Shown piece by piece: positions 1-8,087 of a stretch of DNA of 64,000 nt. The translations under genes were made by a program, and so were the position numbers. Every line of letters starts with the position of its first letter. Position 1 is the first letter of the stretch. The stretch comes from DASYQD01 sp036005845 (GTDB taxonomy: Bacteria; Acidobacteriota; Thermoanaerobaculia; Multivoradales; JAIOJS01): contig DASYQD010000056.1 in NCBI GenBank assembly GCA_036005845.1, positions 1 through 64,000 of the forward strand, read 5' to 3'. The notes beneath the pieces are model-generated. The model saw nothing but the letters and a program-made list of their open reading frames with translations, did no database searches and had not been told where the DNA came from.

Positions 1-245
1 ACCAGCGGCGCGTCGGCGCGGGCCAGCAGCCGCACGGCCTCGTTCGCCGCGGGGGTGGCGAGGAAGTCGTCGTCGGCTCGATCGTGAGCGAGCAGCGAGT
101 CAAGCTCCCGGCGGAGTTGGGCATCGGCGGCACAGGTGCGATCGAGGAAGGCGTCCCGCTCGTCGGCGCGCAGCTCGAGCACCTCTTCGAGGATGGCGTC
201 GACGCGACGCCACCGCTCCTCGTCGCCGCCGCCGGACGCGCTCAA
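1..245 (-). CDS. N-terminus of a probable Ser/Thr protein kinase (partial)
   Basis: The gene runs off the left edge, so only about 81 residues are visible. Reading leftwards from a TTG at 245-243, the frame gives EERWRRVDAILEEVLEL, then ADERDAFLDRTC and LRRELDSLLAH. This helical leader is typical of what precedes the catalytic domain in acidobacterial and planctomycete Ser/Thr kinases. The kinase domain itself would lie outside the window. The TTG overlaps the stop of the upstream sigma-factor gene (TTGA), which implies translational coupling and a sigma/kinase operon. Such pairing is known for Sig70_X6-type ECF factors. The product assignment rests on the leader and the neighbour, not on catalytic motifs. 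Confidence 0.6.
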   Translation of the reverse strand, partial: MSASGGGDEERWRRVDAILEEVLELRADERDAFLDRTCAADAQLRRELDSLLAHDRADDDFLATPAANEAVRLLARADAPL

Positions 246-823
246 CGGTCACCGCCGGCGGCTTCCAGCTCGCGCCGGAGAAAGGCCCTTGCTCGTTGCC
301 ACTCGCGCGTCACGGTGTCGGGGTGTACGCCGAGGATCTCCGCGACCTCCTCGACGCTGAGTCCTCCGAAGTAGCGCAGCTCGACCACCTGGCTCTTCCG
401 CCGGTCGACCTCGGCGAGGGCACTCAGGGCATCGTCAAGGGCCACCAACTCGGCGGCTCGTTCCTCGCCGAGCTGGTAGGTGTAATCGAACGGAACCTGC
501 AGCGCGCCGCCGCCCCGTTTCGCGCAACGGGCCTTGCGGGCATGGTCGATGAGGATGCGCCGCATGATCTGGGCCGCGATGCCGAAGAAGTGCGCGCGGT
601 TCTGCCAGCGTGGCTCGCGCTGGTCGACCAGACCCAAGTAGGCCTCGTTGACGATTGCAGTGGTCTGCAGGGTGTGCCCGACGCGCTCGCGGCGCAGGTA
701 GCGGTGGGCGAGGAGCTTCAGCTCACGCTCGACGTGCGGCACCAATCGTTCGAGCGCGGCGCGGTCGCCCTGCGACCAGGCAAGGAGGAGACCCGTCACG
801 TCGGAGGGCGCGCCTGCGGCCAT
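242..823 (-). CDS. ECF sigma factor, Sig70_X6-like
   Basis: A 193-aa RNA polymerase sigma factor of the extracytoplasmic-function class. Sigma region 2 lies at about residues 20-105, including LQTTAIVNEAYL and the segment FFGIAAQIMRRILIDHAR that contacts the -10 element. Region 4 lies at about 130-185, with the helix-turn-helix LSVEEVAEILGVHPDTVTREW. HTLQTTAIVNEAYL is the hallmark I associate with the ECF subfamily annotated Sig70_X6, which usually neighbours Ser/Thr kinases rather than membrane anti-sigma factors. The downstream gene overlaps its stop codon and looks like such a kinase. No anti-sigma gene is visible, so control by phosphorylation or by the kinase partner is inferred. Confidence 0.93.
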   Translation of the reverse strand: MAAGAPSDVTGLLLAWSQGDRAALERLVPHVERELKLLAHRYLRRERVGHTLQTTAIVNEAYLGLVDQREPRWQNRAHFFGIAAQIMRRILIDHARKARCAKRGGGALQVPFDYTYQLGEERAAELVALDDALSALAEVDRRKSQVVELRYFGGLSVEEVAEILGVHPDTVTREWQRARAFLRRELEAAGGDR

Positions 824-1025
824 GTAAAGACCCCGGGCTGAGCTCGATTGTAAAGCATCGCAGAGAGTGATCGATCATTTTCGGCGACGGCTGCCGGTTT
901 TCGTTCGCCGATCTCGCGTGAGCGAGGTGAAGCCGGAACGCGAGCCCTTCGTATCTGGCCCGACCGACGAACCAACGTCGCGATCGTCGAGTCGACCGAA
1001 CCCGTCGACGAGAAGGAATACGGCG

Positions 1026-1604
1026 ATGATCGTTCAGCTCAAATCCTTCACGAAGAGGCACGCGAACACGGACCTGGCGCTGGCGGCGTTCGCCTGGCTC
1101 AGCGTCGCCTTGGCGCCCGGCGAATGGGCGGCGGCAGTGGCGGCTGAAGTTGCACCGCAAGTGGCACCGCGCCCGCCAATGCCACTCCGCTTGGAGTCGG
1201 TTGACTTCCCCGCGCAGCAGCTGCAGACCGCGGTCGACGCGTGGCGTCACGGCTGCAGCGGAGCGCTCGGCGCGCGGCTTCCCGACATCGTCTTCGAGGG
1301 ACCGGGCGTTCCGGTCGTCGTGCGCCGCCGGGCGGATTCCACATCGCATAACGGCAGATGCGGCCTGACCACTCTGAAATTCGCCCATGGCCGGCTCATC
1401 GCCGCGGAGATCGACATCTTCATCAGGCAAGAGAATGGAGTCAGTTGCTTCCCGTTGACCGAGGAGATCGCGCACGAGTTCGGTCATGTGTTCGCACTCG
1501 ACGACTCGCCGTGGGCGCCCCGCGGATCGATCATGGGACCCCGCCTCCCGGGCCAGCGACGTGCGGTCAGCGCCGAAGAGTGCGCCGCGGCGGCTGCGTG
1601 GTGA
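1026..1604 (+). CDS. Predicted exported metzincin-like zinc metalloprotease
   Basis: A 192-aa protein whose ATG at 1026 follows an AGAAGGAA ribosome-binding site; the frame stays open upstream, but that part looks non-coding. The N-terminus has a hydrophobic stretch (LALAAFAWLSVALAPG) that could act as a signal sequence. The diagnostic part is HEFGHVFALDDS at about residues 150-161. H150, E151 and H154 form the HExxH zinc and catalytic core, and D160 sits where metzincins carry the third ligand. SIMG about 10 residues later fits a Met-turn. The Asp third ligand resembles snapalysin-type (M7) enzymes, while the usual Gly is Ala157. Overall similarity to known families was not recognised, so the substrate is unknown. 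It lies between the sigma factor (divergent) and a P1 peptidase. Confidence 0.6.
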   Translation: MIVQLKSFTKRHANTDLALAAFAWLSVALAPGEWAAAVAAEVAPQVAPRPPMPLRLESVDFPAQQLQTAVDAWRHGCSGALGARLPDIVFEGPGVPVVVRRRADSTSHNGRCGLTTLKFAHGRLIAAEIDIFIRQENGVSCFPLTEEIAHEFGHVFALDDSPWAPRGSIMGPRLPGQRRAVSAEECAAAAAW

Positions 1605-1638
1605 CGCCGCCGCCAACCCAAACCTAGAATCGCTCTCC

Positions 1639-2652
1639 ATGCCCGTCTCCGTAGCCGTGTATCCGCAACTGCCTGCCACCGCCAGCGACCTCGCGCTGCC
1701 GGGCTTCGCCATCGGCCACGGCAGCGACCGCACGGGGATGACCGGCGTGACGGTGGTGCTCTGCCCGCAGGGCGCCGCCGCGGCGGCGGAGGTGCGCGGC
1801 AGCGCCACCTCGACGCGGCAGTTCGACTCGCTCGTCGCCGGGCATCACGTGGCGGCGCGGGCGCACGCACTGGTCTTCGCCGGCGGCAGCGCCTTCGGGC
1901 TCGCCGCTGCCGACGGCGTCGTCGAGTGGCTGGCGGCGCATGGCCACGGGTTCCAGACTCACGCCGGCGTGGTGCCTACGGTGCCGACTGCGATCCTCTT
2001 CGACCTCGCGTTCGGCGATCCGGCGGCGCGGCCCACGCGCGCCCTGGTCGAGCAGGCGCTTGCCGAGGCGCACAGTGGCGAGATCGCCGTCGGCAGCGTC
2101 GGCGCCGGTACCGGCGCCACGGTGGGCAAGGCGCTCGGTCCGCCGCAGGGGATGAAGGGCGGCTTCGGCTTCGCGCGGCTCACCGTGCCCGATGGCGTCA
2201 CCGTCGCCGCGGCGGTGGCCGTCAACGCCGCCGGCGACGTTTGCGATCCCGCGACGGGCCAAGTGATCGCCGGCTGCCGCGCCGCGCCCGACTCGCTGGA
2301 GCTGCTCGACGCGCGGCGCGTGATGGCGGCGCTGCCGCCGGACACGATGCACCCGTGGGAGGGAAATACGACATTGGTCGCCGTGCTCACCGATGCTGCG
2401 CTCGCCAAGCCCGCACTGCTCAAGGTCTGCCAGATGGCCTTCGGCGGCCTCTACCGCACGCTGGCGCCGGCGCTGACGCTCTACGACGGCGACCTCGTCG
2501 TCGCGTTGGCCAGCGGCGAGCGGCGCGCGCATCCGCACCAGGTCGGCGTGCTCGCCGAGGAAGCCGTGGCGCGTGCCGTGCTCGTCGCCGTGCGTGCCGC
2601 CGACGGCTTCGGCCTGTTGCCCGCGGTGCGCGACCTGCCACCGCGCGTTTGA
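1639..2652 (+). CDS. P1 (S58) family self-processing aminopeptidase/amidase
   Basis: A 337-aa member of the DmpA/NylC N-terminal-nucleophile family (peptidase family S58). Family features are the glycine-rich TGVTVVLCP and VFAGGSAFGLAAADGV early in the protein, then VGAGTGATVGK and GMKGGFGFA. EGNTTLVAVLTDA follows near residues 241-253. Known family members cleave themselves, and the residue after the cut (Ser in DmpA, Thr in NylC) becomes the nucleophile. By analogy with NylC (Asn/Thr), the predicted cut here is N243/T244, giving chains of about 243 and 94 residues. The substrate is unknown; family members act on beta-peptides, D-amino-acid amides or nylon oligomers. I chose the ATG at 1639 because the sequence before it overlaps the preceding protease gene. 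Confidence 0.88.
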   Translation: MPVSVAVYPQLPATASDLALPGFAIGHGSDRTGMTGVTVVLCPQGAAAAAEVRGSATSTRQFDSLVAGHHVAARAHALVFAGGSAFGLAAADGVVEWLAAHGHGFQTHAGVVPTVPTAILFDLAFGDPAARPTRALVEQALAEAHSGEIAVGSVGAGTGATVGKALGPPQGMKGGFGFARLTVPDGVTVAAAVAVNAAGDVCDPATGQVIAGCRAAPDSLELLDARRVMAALPPDTMHPWEGNTTLVAVLTDAALAKPALLKVCQMAFGGLYRTLAPALTLYDGDLVVALASGERRAHPHQVGVLAEEAVARAVLVAVRAADGFGLLPAVRDLPPRV

Positions 2653-2677
2653 GCCGCTAGAGCGCCGCCGCAGCGCA

Positions 2678-2704
2678 GGGCGGGGGCGGACTCCGCGCCT
2701 GCCC
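2678..2704. terminator. GC hairpin between convergent genes
   Basis: A 12-bp stem with one mismatch and one G-T pair (2678-2689 against 2693-2704) and a 3-nt ACT loop. It sits between the convergent P1 peptidase and ADOP permease genes. It lacks a T-run in either direction, so a bidirectional terminator role is inferred from position and stability only. Confidence 0.45.
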
Positions 2705-2708
2705 TCGG

Positions 2709-5258
2709 CTACTCGTTGCGCAGGCTCGTCATCGGCGCCACGTTCGCGGCGCGGCGTGCCGGCACCCAGCACGCCAGCATCGCCGCGCCGGCGAGCAGCG
2801 CCGTCGAGGCGCCGAGCACCAGCGGGTCCCAGCCGCTGACGCGGTAGAGCATGCCGGCGAGCAGGCGGCCCAAGGCGAGCGACAGCAACAGCCCCACGGC
2901 GCCGCCCACCACGGTGAGCCGCACGCCTTCGCGCAGGAAGAGGCGCACCGCGTCGCCGGCGCTGGCGCCCACCGCCATGCGGATGCCGATCTCGCGCGAG
3001 CGCCGCGCCACCGCGAAGGCGCGGACGCCGTAGAGGCCGACCGCCGCGAGCAGCATGGCGACGACGCCGAAGACGGTGAAGAGGCGCGCCGCCGTGCGCA
3101 TCACCCAGGTGTCGAAGCTCTCCTCGACGTGGCGCCGCAGCGTGCGCGCGTTGAGCACCGGCAGCCGCTCGTCGACGCCGCGCACGGCGCCGCGCGCGGC
3201 GGCGACGAAGCGCGCCTCGGCGGCGCCGTCGCTCGCGCCTCGGCCGCCGGCGAGCCGCACGTGGACGTTCATGTCGGATTGGTAGAGCGGGCCGAAGGGC
3301 ACGTAGACGTGCGGCTCGAGCACCTCGCCGAGCAGGCTCTCCTGCACGTTGTCGACGATTCCGACGACCTGCGCGATCGTCCCCTCGCGGTTGTCGCCGC
3401 TCTCGACCAGCTTCACCGTCTGCCCGAGCGCGCCGCCGCCCGGCCACAGCTTCTCGGCCGCCAGACGGTCGAGGATGGCCACTGTCGTCCTCGCGTCGCC
3501 CGCTTCGTTGGCGGTGAAGGGGCGGCCGGCGAGCACCGGGATGCCGAGGGTGGCGAAGTAGTCCTCGCCGACGACGTTGTAGCTGCTCGGCACCGCCGTC
3601 TCGCCGCGGCCGCCGGCGGGCCTGCCGACGGGCTCGACGCGGCGGCCGAGCGAGATCATGCCGAACGGCACCGTCGCCGCCACGCTCGCCGACTCGACGC
3701 CCGGCTGGGCGCGGAAGCGCTCCACCACCGCGCGCACCAAGCGCCGCCCTTCGTGCTCGTCGTAGCCGGCGAGGCCGGGATCGATCTCGACGACGACCCC
3801 GTGGTCGAGCGCGAAGCCGGGCTGCAGGCGCGCCGCCCGCAGCGAGCTGCGTACGAAGAGGCCCGCGGTCGACAGCAGCATCAGCGACAGCGCGAGCTGC
3901 GCCAGCACGGGAAGGTTGCGGCGCGCCAGCACGCCGCGGCGGAAGCGGCCGCCGAGCTTGCCGCGTCTTCCAGATGGCGCATCCTGCTGCCCCGCCTTCA
4001 GGTCGCCGGCGACGCCGGGACGCGAGACGTCCCACGCCGGGCCGAGGGCGAAGAAGACCGTCGAGAGCAGGCAGAACGCCGCGGTGGCGGCGAGCACGCG
4101 CAGGTCGGGTGCCGCGCTCACCACCAGGTCGAACGGCGCCAGCGCGCCCAGCGAGCGCACCAGCAGGCGCATGCTCCAGGCGCCTCCGAGCAGACCGGCG
4201 ACGCCGCCGAGCACGGCCAGCATCACCCCTTCGATGAGGAGCTGCGCCAGGATGCTGCCGCGCTTCGCACCGAGCGCGAGGCGGATGGCGATCTCGCGCC
4301 GCCGCGCCGTGCCGCGGGCCAGCATCATGTTGGCGACGTTGAGCGACGCGATGAGCAGCACGACGCCGGCGAGGAAGAGCAGCAGCAGCGCCGGCACCCG
4401 CAGGCCGTCGTCGTTCTGCGGCGAGGTGGAGATGGAGAGCCGCGACAGCGGCCGGGCGATGAAGGTCTGCCGCTCGTCGGCGGCGATGCCCTGCTGCATC
4501 TGCGCCGCGGTGGCCGCGAGGCGCGCATCGACCTGCGCGGGCGAGAGGCCCGGCCGCAGCCGTCCGACGACGATGAGCTGGTGGTTGCGCGGGTCGGCGA
4601 GCGGCAGCCGCGCGCTGTCGAAGTCGTTCATCACCAGCTCGTGCACGCCGAGCGGCAGGTAGAGCTCGGGGCTCACCATCGCCGTCGTGCCGGTGAACGC
4701 CCGCGGCGCGATGCCGACGACGGTGAAGAGCGTGCCGTTGATGCGCAGCGTCTGGCCGACCATCCGCGGGTCGCTGCCGCGCTTCTGCCAGAAGGCGTGG
4801 CTGACGATGGCGACCGGGATGCCGGCGCCCGGCCGCTCCTCGGCGGCGGTGAAGGCGCGGCCGCGCAACGGCGGCACGCCCATGACGTCGAAGTAGTTGG
4901 CGGAGACCTCGTCGAAGAAGACGCGGCGCGTCGTCTCGCCTTCGAGCAGGCCGACGGCGCCGAGGTTGTGGGCGAAGACGCCGGTGAAGACGTCGCCGCG
5001 CTGCCGCAGCTCGGTGAACTCGCCGTAGGAGAAGGCGCGGTAGGCATCGGGACGCGCGACGCTGCGGCTGTAGACGCCGGCGAGCGCGGCGGGATCGGGG
5101 AACGGCAGCGGCCGGAACAGCAGCGTGTTGACGATCGAGAACATGGCGCTGTTGGCGCCGATGCCCAGCGCCAGCACCACCACGGCGACCGCCGTGAAGC
5201 CGGGCTGCCTCCAGAGCAGCCGGGCGCCGAGGCGGACGTTCTGGAGCAGCTTTTCCAT
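2709..5258 (-). CDS. ADOP-family duplicated permease (MacB/FtsX-like)
   Basis: About 849 aa, matching the acidobacterial duplicated orphan permease family. The N-terminus MEKLLQNVRLGARLLWRQPG leads into TM1, FTAVAVVVLALGIGANSAMF. A first MacB-type periplasmic domain covers about residues 45-260, followed by an FtsX-type block of three TM segments. A second periplasmic domain starts near LQPGFALDHGVVVEIDPGLAGY. The final FtsX block ends in RRAANVAPMTSLRNE, the typical ADOP tail (xPxxxLR). No ATPase gene lies alongside, consistent with orphan. The family is presumed to form a macrolide/lipoprotein-type mechanotransmission permease; its substrate is unknown. The ATG at 5258 is used because homologues begin close to MEKLLQ; an in-frame start at 5276 is also possible. 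Confidence 0.9.
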   Translation of the reverse strand: MEKLLQNVRLGARLLWRQPGFTAVAVVVLALGIGANSAMFSIVNTLLFRPLPFPDPAALAGVYSRSVARPDAYRAFSYGEFTELRQRGDVFTGVFAHNLGAVGLLEGETTRRVFFDEVSANYFDVMGVPPLRGRAFTAAEERPGAGIPVAIVSHAFWQKRGSDPRMVGQTLRINGTLFTVVGIAPRAFTGTTAMVSPELYLPLGVHELVMNDFDSARLPLADPRNHQLIVVGRLRPGLSPAQVDARLAATAAQMQQGIAADERQTFIARPLSRLSISTSPQNDDGLRVPALLLLFLAGVVLLIASLNVANMMLARGTARRREIAIRLALGAKRGSILAQLLIEGVMLAVLGGVAGLLGGAWSMRLLVRSLGALAPFDLVVSAAPDLRVLAATAAFCLLSTVFFALGPAWDVSRPGVAGDLKAGQQDAPSGRRGKLGGRFRRGVLARRNLPVLAQLALSLMLLSTAGLFVRSSLRAARLQPGFALDHGVVVEIDPGLAGYDEHEGRRLVRAVVERFRAQPGVESASVAATVPFGMISLGRRVEPVGRPAGGRGETAVPSSYNVVGEDYFATLGIPVLAGRPFTANEAGDARTTVAILDRLAAEKLWPGGGALGQTVKLVESGDNREGTIAQVVGIVDNVQESLLGEVLEPHVYVPFGPLYQSDMNVHVRLAGGRGASDGAAEARFVAAARGAVRGVDERLPVLNARTLRRHVEESFDTWVMRTAARLFTVFGVVAMLLAAVGLYGVRAFAVARRSREIGIRMAVGASAGDAVRLFLREGVRLTVVGGAVGLLLSLALGRLLAGMLYRVSGWDPLVLGASTALLAGAAMLACWVPARRAANVAPMTSLRNE

Positions 5259-5327
5259 GACGAGCACCCTCGTCATCAGAACGCCGCCGGCTGCTTGGCG
5301 TTAACAGGGTGTCTGACGGCGCGTCAC

Positions 5328-5375
5328 ACGCGCCATCCGGTCAAACGCGCCATCCGGTCAAACGCGCCACCGGTC
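5328..5375. repeat. 17-bp tandem repeat, about 2.8 copies
   Basis: Direct repeat of ACGCGCCATCCGGTCAA at 5328-5344 and 5345-5361, with a partial diverged copy at 5362-5375. It spans the stop codon of the methyltransferase gene on the minus strand. Each full unit carries the same TGA, so the array duplicates the end of that gene into the spacer. Confidence 0.85.
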
Positions 5376-6089
5376 GCGCAGCACCAGCGCCCAGCGAAAG
5401 GGGAAGCTGGGGCGCAGCTCCTCCACCGGCAGGCCGGCGACGACTCCCGACACGTCGGCGAAGGCGTAGCTCCGCTCCACCGACGTGATCCCGTCGTCGT
5501 AGGCGACCTCGCCCAACCCGAGCAGGCGCAATCCCGGCCGCACCAGCCAGCGCAGCAGCCGGCTGCGCCGCAGGTCGACCACGACGACGCTCTTCGCGGC
5601 CCGCCACATTTCGCCCAGCACGCGGCGGTTCTCCACTTCGTCGAAGTGATGGAAGAAGAGGTGCGAGAAGGCGCAACCGACGGAGCTGTCGCGCAGCGGC
5701 AGCGCCGCCGCATCGGCCACCAGCGGAAGCTGCGGCGACCCGAAACGCCGTCCGGCGAGGAGGTGCGACAGCTTGGCGTCGACGCCGATCACCTTGACGC
5801 TACGCCCCTCGCGCGCCGCGTCCCGCAGCAGGTCGGCGCCGACGTGGCCGCCGCCGGCGCCGAGGTCGAGGCACCATTGATTTGACGCGGAGCTGGACGA
5901 TTCCGCGTTCGCCAGCTCGCGCAACACCAGCCGCCGCAGGTCGCGGCCGGCGGCGAGGAAGCGCCGGTAGACGCGCTCCAGGTCACGCAGCGCGCGCTCG
6001 GCCTCGGCGGGCGAAACGCCACGGTCGAGCCTCTCGGGCTCGACGGCGCGCGCCGAAGGCGAGCGAGGCGACGCTGAGATAGGCGGCAC
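5358..6089 (-). CDS. Class I SAM-dependent methyltransferase
   Basis: About 243 aa with a Rossmann methyltransferase core. Motif I is WCLDLGAGGGHVGADLL, the acidic end of strand beta-2 is in VKVIGVDAK, and motif II/III is VADAAALPLRDSSVGCAFSHLFFHHF, of the UbiE/Methyltransf_11 type. The C-terminal part (WRAAKSVVVVDLRRSRLLRWLVRPG) resembles small-molecule or lipid methyltransferases acting near the membrane. No in-frame ATG exists upstream of motif I before the divergent diguanylate cyclase gene; GTG at 6089 is the best candidate, but it has no convincing Shine-Dalgarno sequence. The stop lies inside a 17-bp tandem repeat. The substrate is unknown. Confidence 0.75.
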   Translation of the reverse strand: MPPISASPRSPSARAVEPERLDRGVSPAEAERALRDLERVYRRFLAAGRDLRRLVLRELANAESSSSASNQWCLDLGAGGGHVGADLLRDAAREGRSVKVIGVDAKLSHLLAGRRFGSPQLPLVADAAALPLRDSSVGCAFSHLFFHHFDEVENRRVLGEMWRAAKSVVVVDLRRSRLLRWLVRPGLRLLGLGEVAYDDGITSVERSYAFADVSGVVAGLPVEELRPSFPFRWALVLRDRWRV

Positions 6090-6215
6090 TGGCGAATCGA
6101 CCGAGCTTCGAGGAAGGCGTTGCGAGGCGGTGCCGTGGCGCCGCCGAGCGATCGTCGCGACCGCGCGCGCCGTTGTCTCGGCGGGGTCGGCAGCGTAGCA
6201 TGCGCGAGCCGCCCC

Positions 6216-7937
6216 ATGGCCGCGATCCGCCCACCCGGGCAAACCTCGAGCGGAGCTTCCTCGATCTCCAGGCTCGCCCGGCTCGCGCCTCTGCTGCTGC
6301 CCGCGCTGGGGCTTGCCCTGCTGCTCGCCGCGGCGCGCGCGCTGCCGCATGACGGAGCGTCGTGGATGCGGCTCCTGGTGCTGCTCGTCGCGGCGACGGC
6401 GGCGGCGGTCTACCGCCCGGCCGGAGTGGGGCTCGGCGCCGGCGCCGCCGCGCTGCCGCTGGCGCGCGTCGCGCTCGGCTGGGGCGGCGTCGTCGCGGTG
6501 GCCGCCGTCGCCGGCGCGGCGATGGTGCTGGTGCCGCCGGCCGTGCCGCCGCGCGAGCGGCGATCGCCGCGTTCGCGCACGCGGCGTGCGGTCGAGGACG
6601 CGGCGCTGCACGCGGCGGCGGGCGGGGCGGCCGCCGCGGCGTGGATGGCGCCGCTGCCCGACGGGTATCGCGTCATTGCCGCGGCCGCCGGCTGGCTCGC
6701 GCTCGTCGTCGCGCTGCCGCCGCTGCAGCGCCGCCTCGCTGATCTGCCGCCGCTCGCCGCGTGGTGGCGCCCGCTCGGCGCGCTCAGCCTCGATCTCTTC
6801 GGCTGGGCCGTGGGGTTCGTGGCGCTCGTCGTCTGGCAGCGCGCGAGCTGGGCGCTCGGGGCGCTCGTGCTCGCCACCTGCGCCGCCGCCGCCGCGGAAG
6901 CCGGCCGCCAGCGCCGCCTTCGCCAGCAGGCCGAGGGCGGGCGTGCCGCGCTCGAGCAGCTCGGCCGCGCCGGCGAACGCCTCGTCGCCAGCCCGTCGGC
7001 GAGTGAAGAGGTCGCCGCGCGCGTGCTGCAGGAGTGCCGGCAGGTGGTGCCGCTCTCCTGGTTCCACCTCGAGGTCACGGCGCCGTCGAGCGCCGGCGGC
7101 AGCTGGCACGCCGGCCCCGACGCGCTCCTGCGCGAAGGCTGGCCGAAGGTGCCGGCGAGCCCACCGCCGCTGCCCGGCGTCCATCGCCGCGCGGCCTGGC
7201 ATCTCCTCGAGCGCCGGCTGCTTTCGGGAGGGATCGAGCTCGCCCGCCTCACTCTCTGGCTCGACCCGCGGCGCCTGCGCCCGGACGTGCTGCCGCTCTT
7301 CGAGCAGCTCGTGCCGCAGCTCGCCGGCCTCGTCCACCGCGCCGTGCTCGACACCCAGGCACACCAGGACCCGCTCACCGGCACGGCGCTGCGGCGGGTG
7401 CTCGACGTGCGCCTCCGCGCCGCCCTGGAGACCAGCCGCGAGACCGGCCGCCCGATCGCCGTCGCCCTCCTCGACCTCGACTTCTTCAAGCGCGTCAACG
7501 ACGGCTATGGCCACGCCGCCGGCGATCGCGCTCTGCAATCCGTCGCCGAGGTGTTGAAGCGTCACGCGCGTGAAGGCGACCTCTGCGCCCGCTACGGCGG
7601 CGAGGAGTTCACCATGCTCTTCGACGGCCTCGGCGGCGAGGCGGCGCTGGCGATCGTCGAGCGCCTGCGCCACGACGTCGAGGCGCTCGCCGTCGACCAC
7701 GAAGGCGAGCGCCTGCCGCTTTCGATCTCGGCCGGCATCGCGGCCTATCCCGAGGTGCCCAGCCGCACCGCCGAGGAGCTGCTGCAGGTGGCCGACGGCG
7801 CCCTCTACGAGGCCAAGCGCCTCGGACGCAACTGCGTCCTGCTCCACACCGGCCGCGGCCGTTTCCGCGACGGCAAGGGCCGCCTCGTCGAGACCGAAGA
7901 AGCGGCGACACCGCAGACGCCGCAGATCTTCGCCTGA
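6216..7937 (+). CDS. Membrane-anchored diguanylate cyclase (GGDEF)
   Basis: 573 aa. The N-terminal half is a set of hydrophobic segments (LAPLLLPALGLALLLAAARAL, LLVLLVAATAAAVY, LGAGAAALPLARVALGWGGV and others), so it is an integral membrane sensor module of unknown ligand. A poorly conserved cytoplasmic region follows, possibly GAF-like (VLQECRQVVPLSWFHLEV). The GGDEF domain starts at QDPLTGTALRRVLD. It has the metal and phosphate motif LDLDFFKRVNDGYGH and the active-site loop GGEEF at about residues 461-465. REGD five residues before GGEEF matches the RxxD inhibitory site, so product feedback by c-di-GMP is expected. The ATG at 6216 (MAAIRPPG) is the last start before the first TM segment. 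Confidence 0.9.
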   Translation: MAAIRPPGQTSSGASSISRLARLAPLLLPALGLALLLAAARALPHDGASWMRLLVLLVAATAAAVYRPAGVGLGAGAAALPLARVALGWGGVVAVAAVAGAAMVLVPPAVPPRERRSPRSRTRRAVEDAALHAAAGGAAAAAWMAPLPDGYRVIAAAAGWLALVVALPPLQRRLADLPPLAAWWRPLGALSLDLFGWAVGFVALVVWQRASWALGALVLATCAAAAAEAGRQRRLRQQAEGGRAALEQLGRAGERLVASPSASEEVAARVLQECRQVVPLSWFHLEVTAPSSAGGSWHAGPDALLREGWPKVPASPPPLPGVHRRAAWHLLERRLLSGGIELARLTLWLDPRRLRPDVLPLFEQLVPQLAGLVHRAVLDTQAHQDPLTGTALRRVLDVRLRAALETSRETGRPIAVALLDLDFFKRVNDGYGHAAGDRALQSVAEVLKRHAREGDLCARYGGEEFTMLFDGLGGEAALAIVERLRHDVEALAVDHEGERLPLSISAGIAAYPEVPSRTAEELLQVADGALYEAKRLGRNCVLLHTGRGRFRDGKGRLVETEEAATPQTPQIFA

Positions 7938-8087
7938 CGCACGGCCCGCCGCGGCGGTTTTGTGTTAGCTTCAGGGCACAACGCAGCGCAGAGGACACGG
8001 CGATTCGTGGCGGGGCCGGCGCGCGGCCGCTCCGCCCGCGAGTGGACCGGGGTCGCTCCACGCACGACGCCTCCAGGAGGTCTCGCG

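Noticed and set aside
3129..5885. Very long open frame (over 900 codons) on the plus strand
   Set aside because: It lies opposite the ADOP permease, and its translation is a low-complexity Arg/Ala/Glu-rich string without domains, the usual shadow of a high-GC gene.
5375..7847. An 829-codon minus frame reaching through the diguanylate cyclase gene
   Set aside because: Only its last 240 codons show a methyltransferase; the rest is a shadow of the GGDEF gene, whose GGEEF and I-site are intact.
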